Assembly (NCBI RefSeq): GCF_018612875.1 | Contig: NZ_JAGGRI010000003.1 | Coordinates: 127,907 to 191,906, forward strand | DNA length: 64,000 nt | Direction of reading: 5' to 3' | From: Lysobacter sp. ISL-50 | GTDB taxonomy: Bacteria; Pseudomonadota; Gammaproteobacteria; Xanthomonadales; Xanthomonadaceae | Part shown: piece by piece, positions 15,815 through 23,700 of the stretch | Numbering within the stretch: position 1 is the stretch's first letter | Layout of the letters: every line of letters begins with the position of its first letter | The notes under the pieces: model-generated | What the model was told of the DNA's origin: nothing | The model's database searches: none | What the model saw: the letters and a program-made list of their open reading frames with translations, nothing else | Program-made: the position numbers and the translations under genes

Positions 15815-15927
15815 CAGCGGCCGCCCAAGGTCCTGCCCGGCGCGATATCGAATCATGGTCGTCAAGCACTTGTGCCGGAACACGGCCGTCACCATCGTCA
15901 TCGGTCCCCTTCTGGCCAGGACCGCCG

Positions 15928-16557
15928 ATGACCGACGCCACCCCTCCCCGTCTAATCACTCAGCCCGTTTTTTTTTGGGACATAAGCGATACCGTGACCT
16001 TTGACGAGGCCATTGCGCTCTGGAGTGGCATCCCGGCTCAGGAAGTTGATTCGATTCGCAGTCACCACGAAAGCTTCGAAACCAAGCGCGCGGCGCTTGT
16101 CAGTGCCGTACTTGAGAGGCGCTTGGAAGCCGAGGACGTCGGCGTCATCACGCCGTATGGGTCACGACGGCTCTACGACCTACCGTTGGCCGAGCTGATT
16201 CGAAGCGGCCGCATCGTGATCAAGAAGCCCCAACTGCTGCGGTGGCTGGAGCAGGTCGGAATCAACGAGCCGCCCACCGACACGGTCGGCGAGTCTGCGA
16301 CCACGGATGGCACCGAGGCGGGGGAAATGATCAGCCAGACTGCGATTGCCGTGCTGGCCCACCTCGTCGCCGAGCTTGCGCCGAAGACCTACGCTGTCGG
16401 TGAGCGGCCGAACGCTGCCCAGATCAGCGTCGCGGTGGAGGCGCGCGCAAAGGTGTGGTTCGGACCTGACGTTCGCGGCTTCGCGTCCTTCCGCAAGAAG
16501 GTGGCGAATGCGCTCAAGCGAGTCGAGCGGGAGCTGCCCGATCGAAAATGGCACTGA
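15928..16557 (+). CDS. Hypothetical protein next to the origin region
   Basis: A 209-residue protein starting at the ATG after CCAGGA; the frame is open upstream through the iterons but that part is non-coding repeat. N-terminal region: FFWDISDTVTFDEAIALWSGI; the C-terminal region ends basic (GFASFRKKVANALKRVERELPDRKW). No family recognised. It is the first gene downstream of the origin-like iterons and could be an iteron-binding initiator or a regulator; this is inferred only from position and the basic C-terminus. Confidence 0.7.
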   Translation: MTDATPPRLITQPVFFWDISDTVTFDEAIALWSGIPAQEVDSIRSHHESFETKRAALVSAVLERRLEAEDVGVITPYGSRRLYDLPLAELIRSGRIVIKKPQLLRWLEQVGINEPPTDTVGESATTDGTEAGEMISQTAIAVLAHLVAELAPKTYAVGERPNAAQISVAVEARAKVWFGPDVRGFASFRKKVANALKRVERELPDRKWH

Positions 16558-16565
16558 TCGGAAAA

Positions 16566-16596
16566 TGGCATGCCAAAATTTTTCTGGCATTAGCCA
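16566..16596. promoter_or_regulatory. Paired TGGCA dyads before HTH gene
   Basis: TGGCATGCCA (16566-16575) and TGGCATTAGCCA (16585-16596), separated by an A/T tract. Element B has the same pair (TGGCATTGCCA, TGGCATTTGCCA) at 48.03-48.06 kb. Candidate operators for a shared regulator. Confidence 0.5.
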
Positions 16597-16656
16597 CGAT
16601 GCCAAGAGGGCCGCTCGTAGTCTGCCGTCTGTCCCGGCAGACCCCGATGGAGCGCC

Positions 16657-16932
16657 ATGCAGTCCCTCACCACCCGCCGCCAAGCATTAGAGCGGCAAAC
16701 CGAACTTAGTCTTCTGTTCTGGGCCGCGCCCGACGCGGCGATGCTCGATCGCCGCACCGCGGCGGCCGGCCTGGGCTACACCGTGGCGTGGCTGGAAGCC
16801 GTGGCCGCGCGCGGCGCAGGCCCGGCGTACACGCGCATCGGTCGCCGCGTCCGCTACCGTAAGGCCGACGTGCTGGCGTGGCTGGCCCGCCACGGCGAGC
16901 GGGTCACCCCGTCCGACGAGGGCGCGCGCTGA
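16657..16932 (+). CDS. AlpA/excisionase-type helix-turn-helix protein
   Basis: A 91-residue protein with a MerR-like HTH of the excisionase/AlpA kind in its second half: LDRRTAAAGLGYTVAWLEAVAARG..YTRIGRRVRYRKADVLAWLARHG. This is the pattern of small regulators and directionality factors on integrative elements. It stops one base before the start of the replication ATPase gene, so they form one operon. The element B counterpart by position is the 70-residue HTH protein at 45437. Confidence 0.8.
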   Translation: MQSLTTRRQALERQTELSLLFWAAPDAAMLDRRTAAAGLGYTVAWLEAVAARGAGPAYTRIGRRVRYRKADVLAWLARHGERVTPSDEGAR

Positions 16933-16933
16933 G

Positions 16934-18715
16934 ATGTCGCTGCACTCCGACACGGCCGCCAGCGACGTGGTGGCGCACCTGCAACAACAGATCGAGGCGG
17001 CCATCGCCCTGGCCGCGGACGACATCGGCGCGGTGCTCGCGCCGTCCGTGGTGACGGCGTGGGCGGAGCTGCGTTCGCTCGACCCCGGCGCCTTCGTTCG
17101 CCTGCGCCAGCAGGTCAAGCGCGTCAGCCCCGCCTTCCCGGTGGCCGAGCTGGAGCGGGCGATGCGCCGCGAAGTCTCGGCCGAGGGCGAGCGCGATCCG
17201 ACCGCACTGGATGCGCTGGTCCAGCTGGCGCGCTCGCGCTGCGACTTGGTTCACGATGCCGACCGCAATGCCGTCGCGATCATTACGATGCCCGATCATC
17301 GGCAGGTCTGGCGCGTGCACTCGGCCGGATTCTCGGATTGGCTGCGTGCGCTGTGGTGGGCCGAGAAGCAAGCGGGCCTGCAAGAGACGCTGCTCAAGGC
17401 CGCGCTCGCGACCCTGGCCGCCGCCGGCCTGCACGAAGGCGAACAGGTCGAAGTCCACCTTCGCGCTGCACGCGGCGACGATGGGTACTACATCGATCTG
17501 TGCGATGCGAAGTGGCGGGTCGTCTACGTTTGCGCGACAGGCTGGGACTTGCTCGACCACGCCCCGATCCTGTTCACGCGCACCTCCGCGATGCGCCCCT
17601 TGCCCGAACCCGATCCGAACCACGGCGGACTGTCGGATCTGGCGCGGCTGTGGGAACACGTCAATGTCCGCCCGGAACAGCAGGTCCTGGTGTTGACTTG
17701 GCTGCTGGACTGCCTGCGCGCCGACACCCCGTTCCCGGTCTTGGAACTCATCGGCGAGCAGGGCTCGGCGAAATCGACCACGCAGTCCGTGCTGCGCAGC
17801 CTGATCGATCCGAACAAGGTGTTGCTGCGCGGCCGGCCGAAGACCGTCGAGGACATCTTCGTCGCCGCCGCGAACAACTGGATGGTCTCCTACGAGAACC
17901 TGTCGGGTCTGACGCCCGAGCAGCAGGACACGTTGTGCACGCTCGCGACCGGCGGCGGCTTCGCCGCTCGTCAGTTGTTCACCAATGGCGAGGAGCATGT
18001 CCTTGAGACCAAGCGGCCGGCGGTCCTTAACGGGATCGCGGTCGTCGCCACCCGCCCGGACCTAATCGATCGCGTCGTGCACATCGACATGCCGGTGATC
18101 GACTCCGCCGCGCGCAAGGACGACGCCCAGGCGAAGGCGGCTTGGGATCGCGACCGCGCGCGCGTGTTCGCCGGATTGCTGGACCTGTTCGGCTTGGTGC
18201 TCGAACGCCTTCCCACGATCCGCCTCAAGCACAAGCAGCGCATGGCCGATTTCGAGCGATTGGGCGAGGCGGTGTCGCGGGCGCTGGGTCATCCGGCAGG
18301 CCGATTTCAGTCGCAGTACGCCGAACTGGTGCATGCAGGCGTGGACCGCGCGCTCGACGGCAATCCGGTCGCCCAGGCGCTGGACAAGTTCCTGCGCAAG
18401 GAAGTCCTGCCCTGGACCGGGACGGCTGGCGCGCTCTACGAGCAGCTCAATCACGTCAGCGGATCAGATCGGTCGGCGTGGCCACGCTCGCCGAAAGGAC
18501 TGGCGGATCAGTTGCGCCGGGTCGCGCCGGCTTACCGGACCAAAGGCATCGAGATCGAAAACCGCGGCCACACCCGCGACGGCGCGGTCTGGCGCGTGAG
18601 CCGCCGCCCGGGCCGCGCCGTTGAAACCGAAATCCCACTGTCGGCGTCGGCCGATGCCACTCGACTGGAACTCGACGCCGCCGAGTCGGCGGCACACCCC
18701 ACCCTCCACTCCTGA
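16934..18715 (+). CDS. Replication-type ATPase/helicase
   Basis: A 593-residue protein with a P-loop GEQGSAKSTT at about 274-283 and a Walker-B-like NNWMVSYENLSG some 40 residues later, followed by TLATGGGFAARQLFTNGEEHVLETKRPAVLNGIAVVATRPDLIDRVVHID, which resembles the sensor region of primase-linked helicases of plasmids and phages. The N-terminal 250 residues have no recognised catalytic motif; the C-terminus looks like a winged helix (SPKGLADQLRRVAPAYRTKGIEIENRGHTRDGAVWRV). It probably unwinds DNA at the element A origin about 1 kb upstream. Overlap with the HTH gene implies coupled expression. Confidence 0.8.
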   Translation: MSLHSDTAASDVVAHLQQQIEAAIALAADDIGAVLAPSVVTAWAELRSLDPGAFVRLRQQVKRVSPAFPVAELERAMRREVSAEGERDPTALDALVQLARSRCDLVHDADRNAVAIITMPDHRQVWRVHSAGFSDWLRALWWAEKQAGLQETLLKAALATLAAAGLHEGEQVEVHLRAARGDDGYYIDLCDAKWRVVYVCATGWDLLDHAPILFTRTSAMRPLPEPDPNHGGLSDLARLWEHVNVRPEQQVLVLTWLLDCLRADTPFPVLELIGEQGSAKSTTQSVLRSLIDPNKVLLRGRPKTVEDIFVAAANNWMVSYENLSGLTPEQQDTLCTLATGGGFAARQLFTNGEEHVLETKRPAVLNGIAVVATRPDLIDRVVHIDMPVIDSAARKDDAQAKAAWDRDRARVFAGLLDLFGLVLERLPTIRLKHKQRMADFERLGEAVSRALGHPAGRFQSQYAELVHAGVDRALDGNPVAQALDKFLRKEVLPWTGTAGALYEQLNHVSGSDRSAWPRSPKGLADQLRRVAPAYRTKGIEIENRGHTRDGAVWRVSRRPGRAVETEIPLSASADATRLELDAAESAAHPTLHS

Positions 18716-18728
18716 AAGGAGAACCGCT

Positions 18729-19001
18729 GTGAACCACCCCAATGCTGCGCCATCCGGCGGCGGCACACGATCGACATCGCCCGCCGCCCAAGTCATCGAC
18801 TTTCATCCTGTCCTACGACGGCCGGCTCCGGAAGCACTGCCCGCGCCGTCGCCTTACGAAACCCTGGCCTACCTCGCCTACGTGTTGCCGGCGCGTATCT
18901 ACGCCGCCAACCCCTGGCTGCTTGACCCGAAGTATCAGGACTGGATGCAAGACCCTCGGTGCCAAGAGTGGCTTGACAGCCTGAAGTACCCCGAGCACTG
19001 A
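18729..19001 (+). CDS. Small hypothetical protein
   Basis: A 90-residue protein starting at GTG 18729 behind AAAGGAGAA. The N-terminal third is Pro/Ser/Ala-rich, and the C-terminus is aromatic: AYVLPARIYAANPWLLDPKYQDWMQDPRCQEWLDSLKYPEH. Lies in the replication operon 13 nt after the ATPase. No family recognised. Confidence 0.7.
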   Translation: MNHPNAAPSGGGTRSTSPAAQVIDFHPVLRRPAPEALPAPSPYETLAYLAYVLPARIYAANPWLLDPKYQDWMQDPRCQEWLDSLKYPEH

Positions 19002-19022
19002 TCACCCTATAGGACAAAACGC

Positions 19023-19949
19023 ATGAAACTCAATCCGTTCAACAAGAAGCAGAAGCAAGCCAAGCCTGATGTGCCGTCCGCCGAAATCGTCATGGAGTCG
19101 CATTCGGCGGCAACACCGCACTCGTCGCCGACGCGGTCGCCGGCTGACGACCTGGTGGGCCTGGAGAAGCTCGCCGAATGGAAGCAGACCCTTAAGCGCT
19201 TGGAAGCCGACTATCGCCGTGGACAAGCTGCGCTCGTGGCCGCCCGTCGTCAGGTCAGCGGGGTCGATCCCTTGCCGGAACCGGATCTGACCTGGCACGT
19301 CCGGCGTGAGCTGCTGGTCGCCGCCGGCGATGCCGATACCTTGGCGACGTTCGACCAAGCACATGCCGCCGACCTTGCGGCCGAGCTGACCGCCCGGCAA
19401 AACGCATTGCAAGGCGCGGCTGAGGCGCAAGCGAAGGTCAAGGCGCTCACCGAGTACCTGACGGGCATCGCCGGCCAAATGGCCGCCTTGGCGAACGACG
19501 CGATGTATCGCGACGAGATGAAGCGACTGTTCAAACCGAGCGCCGAACGCATGCTGGTCGCCGCGCAAGCTTTTGCGCGCGCGCATCGCGAGATGATCGC
19601 AATGGAAAGTGCCCTTAAGGGTATTTGCCGCATGCATCAATCTTACGTCGATGGCAGCCGCATCACGCCTTACGACTGCATTCTGATCGAGCGAAAAGGA
19701 CGAGAAGAATGGTTGTCATCGTTGATTGATGGATTGGATTACGACGACCTTTACGATCTTAATCATGGCTACGACCGCTACGACAATGAAGTCGCACAGC
19801 CGATCCACGATCGACTGGAACAATTTGGCCTCGATACCAGTTGGGTGAGCGTCTTTCACCCTGGGAGTGAAGCGAATCCGCGACAGATTTACGCAGTCGA
19901 TCCGAACCCGCCGAAGAGCAAACAACAGTACGTCATTCCCGTCTATTGA
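19023..19949 (+). CDS. Coiled-coil hypothetical protein
   Basis: A 308-residue protein with a basic N-terminus (MKLNPFNKKQKQAKP), long Ala/Glu/Lys-rich helices at about 50-200 predicted as coiled coil, and an acidic, Tyr/Asp-rich end (DGLDYDDLYDLNHGYDRYDNEV). Last gene of the element A replication operon, ahead of a strong terminator. Similar proteins are common on integrative elements but their role is not known to me. Confidence 0.75.
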   Translation: MKLNPFNKKQKQAKPDVPSAEIVMESHSAATPHSSPTRSPADDLVGLEKLAEWKQTLKRLEADYRRGQAALVAARRQVSGVDPLPEPDLTWHVRRELLVAAGDADTLATFDQAHAADLAAELTARQNALQGAAEAQAKVKALTEYLTGIAGQMAALANDAMYRDEMKRLFKPSAERMLVAAQAFARAHREMIAMESALKGICRMHQSYVDGSRITPYDCILIERKGREEWLSSLIDGLDYDDLYDLNHGYDRYDNEVAQPIHDRLEQFGLDTSWVSVFHPGSEANPRQIYAVDPNPPKSKQQYVIPVY

Positions 19950-19956
19950 ACGGGAG

Positions 19957-19990
19957 CACACCGCAGGCCCGGCCTGCGGTGTGTTTTTTC
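19957..19990 (+). terminator. Strong intrinsic terminator
   Basis: Perfect 13-bp stem CACACCGCAGGCC/GGCCTGCGGTGTG with a 1-nt centre, then TTTTTT. Ends the element A replication operon. Confidence 0.9.
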
Positions 19991-20031
19991 TTTGAAGAAG
20001 TTGGTTGGCTTCCGGGCCGACCCGAGCGTAC

Positions 20032-20541
20032 ATGTCAACCCGTCCACGCCGGTCCAACCGCATGACCAAGATTGAAACAACTTTCGCGCCCACCGCATCG
20101 CTGCTGGCGCAACTCGCTCGCCTGCCCGAGATGTCCTGGGCCGAACTCAAGGCCGAGCATCAGCGGCTCTTTCACGCCGAACCCGCAGTTAAGCATCGCC
20201 GATTTGTCGAGCGCCGCATCGCGACTCGCCTGCAAGAAATCGAATATCGCCATCACGACCGCGCTCGCCTTGAACGTAATCAGCGCCGTATTAGCGCACT
20301 GATCGAAACCGGCAACGTGCCGCCGCGTGCCCGCAACACTGCGCCGATGCCGGGCACCGTGCTGTCGCGCGAGCACAACGGCGAGATCCATCGCGTCACA
20401 GTCGCGCAAGACGGCGGCGTCGAGTACCGAGGTCAGCGCTACGCCAGCCTGTCGGCCGTCGCCCGCGCTATCACCGGCACCCGCTGGTCCGGGCCGGCGT
20501 TCTTCGGCTTACGCGCGGCCACCAAAAAGGAAAACAAATGA
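20032..20541 (+). CDS. DUF2924 protein of recombinase module A
   Basis: A 169-residue DUF2924 protein. Landmarks shared with the element B copy at 43313-43813: PEMSWAELKAEHQRLF near the start, GTVLSREHNGEIHRVTV in the middle, and ITGTRWSGPAFFGLR at the end. The start MST at 20032 matches the start of the B copy; a later ATG at 20062 is possible. It overlaps the recombinase gene by 4 nt. DUF2924 genes typically sit just before this kind of large serine recombinase and probably help it, though the mechanism is unknown. Confidence 0.85.
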   Translation: MSTRPRRSNRMTKIETTFAPTASLLAQLARLPEMSWAELKAEHQRLFHAEPAVKHRRFVERRIATRLQEIEYRHHDRARLERNQRRISALIETGNVPPRARNTAPMPGTVLSREHNGEIHRVTVAQDGGVEYRGQRYASLSAVARAITGTRWSGPAFFGLRAATKKENK

Positions 20542-21884
20542 AGAACATGCCGACCACGGCGCGCCGCCTGCGCTGCGCCGTCTACGCCCGAAAATCCACC
20601 GATGAAGGCATGGAGCGCGAATACAACTCAATCGATGCCCAGCGCGACGGCGGCGCGAACTACATCGCCACTCGTCGCAGCGAAGGCTGGATTCCGGTGG
20701 CCGACGATTACGATGATGCCGGCTACTCCGGGCGTGATCTGAAGCGGCCGGCGCTGCAACGGCTGCTGGCCGACATCCGCGAGGGCTGCATCGATGTCGT
20801 GATCGTCTACAAGATCGACCGGCTTACGCGCGCGATGCGCGACTTTCCCGTTCTCATTGATCTGTTCGACAAGCATAAGGTCACGTTGGTCTCGATTACC
20901 GAGAACTTCAACACCAAGGATGCGGTTGGCCGCATGACCTTGAACATGATGCTGACCTTCGGCCAGTTCGAGCGCGAAATCGCCGCTGACCGTGTTCGCG
21001 ACAAGATGGTGGCCAGCAAGAAGAAGGGGTTGTGGATGCACGGCGTTCCGCCCTTGGGCTACGACCTGAAGGACCGGAGGTTGGCCATTAACCAGAGCGA
21101 GGCCAAGACGGTGCGCTTCATCTTTGAGCACTTCGCCGAGCACGGCTCCGCCATCGGCTTGCTGCGCGAGCTGCGAGTCCGGGGCGCGACATCGAAGGTC
21201 TGGACAACGCAGGCAGGCCGCCAGATCACGGGCAAGCCCATCGACAAATCACTCCTTTATAAGGTGCTGGCGAACCGTACCTACCTTGGTGAGCTGCGGC
21301 ACCACGACCAGTGGTTCCCCGGCGCACACTCCGCCATCGTGACCGCCGAGCTGTGGGACCGGGTGCAGGCGCGCCTCGTCGTGCCCACGTCGCCGCGCGA
21401 GCGGGTTGAAGCCGGCAAGGTCGCCTTTCCCCTGCGCGGCCTGTTGGTCGCCGCCGACGGCCGCGCGTTGACGCCGTGGCACACCACCAAGAAGAACGGC
21501 CGGACCTACCGCTACTACCTGAGCACCCGCGCGCTGCACGAGGGCGCTAAGGGTCAGGATGCGCTCCGTTTTCCGGCGGCCGAACTGGAGGCCGCCGTCG
21601 TACAGCAACTGCGCCATGTCCTGAAGATGCCGGCGTTGCTGGCGGACCTGATCAAGACAGAAGTTGCTCGTAACCCGCGACTGGACGAAGCGCAGGTCAC
21701 CGTGGCGATGGCGCAGGTCGAGAAGCTTTGGGGTCTGCTGGTGCCGGCGGAACAAAGCCGGTTGCTGCATCGACTGGTCGAGAAGGTCGTCGTCAGCGCC
21801 GACGCTCTGGAACTCCGGTTGCGGGCGGCCGGTGTCCGGGCCACGGCGGATGAGATCCACGCGCCGACTGAGTTCGCAGCATGA
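20538..21884 (+). CDS. Large serine recombinase (element A)
   Basis: A 448-residue serine recombinase. The catalytic domain starts CAVYARKSTDEG with S20; YKIDRLTRAMRD supplies the catalytic arginines, and DAVGRMTLNMMLTFGQFEREIAADRVRDK is the long helix. The recombinase domain follows (KKGLWMHGVPPLGYDL onward) and a C-terminal region rich in basic helices. It should integrate and excise element A as a tetramer. Overlaps of 4 nt with the genes on both sides make a three-gene module. About half the residues match the element B recombinase at 41157-42497. Confidence 0.95.
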   Translation: MKNMPTTARRLRCAVYARKSTDEGMEREYNSIDAQRDGGANYIATRRSEGWIPVADDYDDAGYSGRDLKRPALQRLLADIREGCIDVVIVYKIDRLTRAMRDFPVLIDLFDKHKVTLVSITENFNTKDAVGRMTLNMMLTFGQFEREIAADRVRDKMVASKKKGLWMHGVPPLGYDLKDRRLAINQSEAKTVRFIFEHFAEHGSAIGLLRELRVRGATSKVWTTQAGRQITGKPIDKSLLYKVLANRTYLGELRHHDQWFPGAHSAIVTAELWDRVQARLVVPTSPRERVEAGKVAFPLRGLLVAADGRALTPWHTTKKNGRTYRYYLSTRALHEGAKGQDALRFPAAELEAAVVQQLRHVLKMPALLADLIKTEVARNPRLDEAQVTVAMAQVEKLWGLLVPAEQSRLLHRLVEKVVVSADALELRLRAAGVRATADEIHAPTEFAA

Positions 21885-22327
21885 GCCGGCCGAACTTGGA
21901 GATCGTCGGAGAAGCCGAGAAGCGCGAGGTCAGCGACGGCAGCGTTTCCCTCGTCGTGCCGATTCGGTTGACGCGACGGTGTGGTCGCCGGTTGGTGCAG
22001 ATGCAGAATGCGCCGGAAGCCAACCGGCGTTGGGACAAGCAAAAGACGGCACTGCAAGTCGCCCTAAAGCGAGCGTATCTGTGGCTGGCATTGCTGGAGC
22101 AGGGCGAGGTTGCCAGCCTGAGTGATATCGCACGCAAGGAGAAAACGGACGTCAGCTACATCGCTCGCGTGCTGAACCTCACCGCTTTAGCCCCGGAGAT
22201 AATCGAGGCGATTCTCGACGACGCACTGCCTGATGCAGCTAACTTGAATAGTCTGGCCATCAATCCTCCCACCTTTTGGACACACCAAGTGGTCCGCCTT
22301 CAACGAGAGAGTTTCATCTACGATTAG
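21881..22327 (+). CDS. HTH partner of recombinase (element A)
   Basis: A 148-residue protein translated from an ATGA overlap with the recombinase gene. Its second half has the ParB/KorB-like HTH: LLEQGEVASLSDIARKEKTDVSYIARVLNLTALAPEIIEAILD. The element B copy at 40717-41160 shares GEVAS..IA..E.TDNSYVGRIINLTLLAPEIIAGILD. Constant pairing with the recombinase suggests an accessory or directionality role; this is inference. Confidence 0.8.
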   Translation: MSRPNLEIVGEAEKREVSDGSVSLVVPIRLTRRCGRRLVQMQNAPEANRRWDKQKTALQVALKRAYLWLALLEQGEVASLSDIARKEKTDVSYIARVLNLTALAPEIIEAILDDALPDAANLNSLAINPPTFWTHQVVRLQRESFIYD

Positions 22328-22358
22328 TGCGGCCGCCTTGGATATCGCCCTTGACGTG

Positions 22359-22997
22359 CTACGCACGCGGCGCAGGCAGTCCAAAGCTTTTTTCTTGAAG
22401 CCATTTTGCGGCAATGGCAGCATATTCATTGAATAGCAGCTCACCCTCATCGAGTCGTAAACGCTGGCAGAGTTCTGGCAAAGCCACTTTGAACTCTCCG
22501 TAGCGTCCTTGAATGTGTGCAGCACTCGGAATTGTAGTTCGATCGGTAGCGTTACTAAGCCAATTTCGTACTTGTGCGATCAGCCCATCAGGGGTGCCCG
22601 CGTGTGACTGGATATCTTGGCCGGCAATGTCTGAGAGAAATTGCTGATAGCGAAATCGCTCGCGATCCAGAATCAAAGTTATCTTCTTTCTCTGGTTACC
22701 TGAACCAAAATATCGCGCGCCAAGAAACATGCCGAGCTCGAATGGCATGTTGAATCGAGGCAGCGCATTCATATCACCCAATTCAGTTCTTGAAATATCA
22801 TGAATTCCGAACTTGCATGCCTCGATGATGCGACGGATCTTGTCGATCCGTATATCGCCACCATCTGCGGCCTCTAATGCGCATCGGGGTTGATAGCCGC
22901 AATCAAAAATTGCAAACACCGCTGCGTGGAACATGGGCAGATAGTCTGCGTCGAAAGGACAATTTATGAAAATGCTCGATGCATATGTCGCTTTCAT
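22359..22997 (-). CDS. TIR/deoxyribosyltransferase-like defence-type protein
   Basis: A 212-residue protein that reads like a nucleoside 2-deoxyribosyltransferase or TIR-type Rossmann fold: SIFINCPFDADYLPMF at the N-terminus, IIEACKFGIHDISRTEL in the middle, and PRFNMPFELGMFLGA, where E87 sits in the position of the catalytic glutamate of the deoxyribosyltransferases. KITLILDRE and QFLSDIAGQDIQSH follow. Such enzymes hydrolyse nucleotides or NAD in phage defence. The ATG at 22997 lies 10 nt after a small basic protein gene. The fold is inferred from motif spacing, not from a search. Confidence 0.6.
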   Translation of the reverse strand: MKATYASSIFINCPFDADYLPMFHAAVFAIFDCGYQPRCALEAADGGDIRIDKIRRIIEACKFGIHDISRTELGDMNALPRFNMPFELGMFLGARYFGSGNQRKKITLILDRERFRYQQFLSDIAGQDIQSHAGTPDGLIAQVRNWLSNATDRTTIPSAAHIQGRYGEFKVALPELCQRLRLDEGELLFNEYAAIAAKWLQEKSFGLPAPRA

Positions 22998-23007
22998 CGG
23001 CTGCGCT

Positions 23008-23265
23008 TCACTTCTTCCGCTTACGATCTGAAAGAACCGAGGACACAACCTTCTCCACACTGGAGGCTCGCAACGAGCCGAAGCTAATCGGCATGAGTAT
23101 CGTTCGCTCCATCTTTCCGCTCAATGCACGCCGAGTTCCGACATGCTGCTCCAGCACCCGCCCGGAACTAGACTTACTTTTGGTCGCGTCAGCTTTATTC
23201 CCCAGCCTCACCGCCTTCCCGGCTGGCGACGTTTTAGCCACGCGCTTGGTCTTCTTTGTCGCCAT
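23008..23265 (-). CDS. Small basic protein upstream of TIR-like gene
   Basis: An 85-residue protein, Lys/Arg/Ser-rich, ending SFGSLRASSVEKVVSSVLSDRKRKK; the N-terminus (MATKKTKRVAKTSPAGKAVRLGNKADATKSKSSSGRVLEQ) is histone-like in composition. No family recognised. Starts ATG 23265, with GAGAG upstream, and is followed 10 nt later by the TIR-like gene. May bind nucleic acid; inferred only from charge. Confidence 0.6.
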   Translation of the reverse strand: MATKKTKRVAKTSPAGKAVRLGNKADATKSKSSSGRVLEQHVGTRRALSGKMERTILMPISFGSLRASSVEKVVSSVLSDRKRKK

Positions 23266-23317
23266 CACCACTAAACTCTCGCTGAATAATTACGCTATCC
23301 GAAGGAGGCGTAGAAAT

Positions 23318-23342
23318 GGCGGGGTCGTGCCGCGACCCCGCC
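23318..23342 (-). terminator. Hairpin between the two small protein genes
   Basis: GGCGGGGTCG with CGACCCCGCC (loop TGCCG): a 10-bp stem lying 8 nt beyond the stop of the repeat-containing small gene. No U-run follows, so it may attenuate rather than end transcription. Confidence 0.5.
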
Positions 23343-23350
23343 GAGACCCG

Positions 23351-23593
23351 TTACTTCTTTGTTCTTTGAGAGAGCGCGCTACCTGCTGCGGACTTTGAGG
23401 CTGCTGACGTACGCCCATCTCGCAACACCTTTGATGCAGCTGACGCAGCCGTACGCGATGTCGATTCCTTGGGGCTATGTGCTTGAGTCAGTGCGCTCGC
23501 GGCTGCGGCTTTGGATGCCTTACCAGTGCTGGAAGAGCTCAGCACCTTTCCAGCGGCGGTTGCGGCCTTCGATCCAGTCGTCTTATTTGCCAT
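23351..23593 (-). CDS. Small Ala/Ser/Lys protein with two internal repeats
   Basis: An 80-residue protein built from two 28-residue repeats: AATAAGKVLSSSSTGKASKAAAAS.. and AASAASKVLRDGRTSAASKSAAGS.., each ending SAL-x-Q. ATG 23593 is chosen because GTGAAAG lies upstream and the frame before it lacks protein character. Probably the first gene of the TIR-like operon. Composition is like small DNA-compacting or scaffold proteins, but no function can be assigned. Confidence 0.6.
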   Translation of the reverse strand: MANKTTGSKAATAAGKVLSSSSTGKASKAAAASALTQAHSPKESTSRTAASAASKVLRDGRTSAASKSAAGSALSQRTKK

Positions 23594-23700
23594 TGCTTTC
23601 ACCTTGCAGTTAGAAGGGAGATGCGGCCAAGTGATCACACGAGATCGCATCGATCGGTTTAAACCAAGCATCCTTCGACATCGCTATAGCTACAGCGTTG

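Noticed and set aside
15472..15927. N-terminal extension of the 15.9-kb gene through the iterons
   Set aside because: The extra codons are the 9-bp repeat and flanks; ATG 15928 with CCAGGA is the better start.
16904..17998. 364-residue minus-strand frame
   Set aside because: Antisense of the element A replication ATPase, which has clear P-loop motifs.
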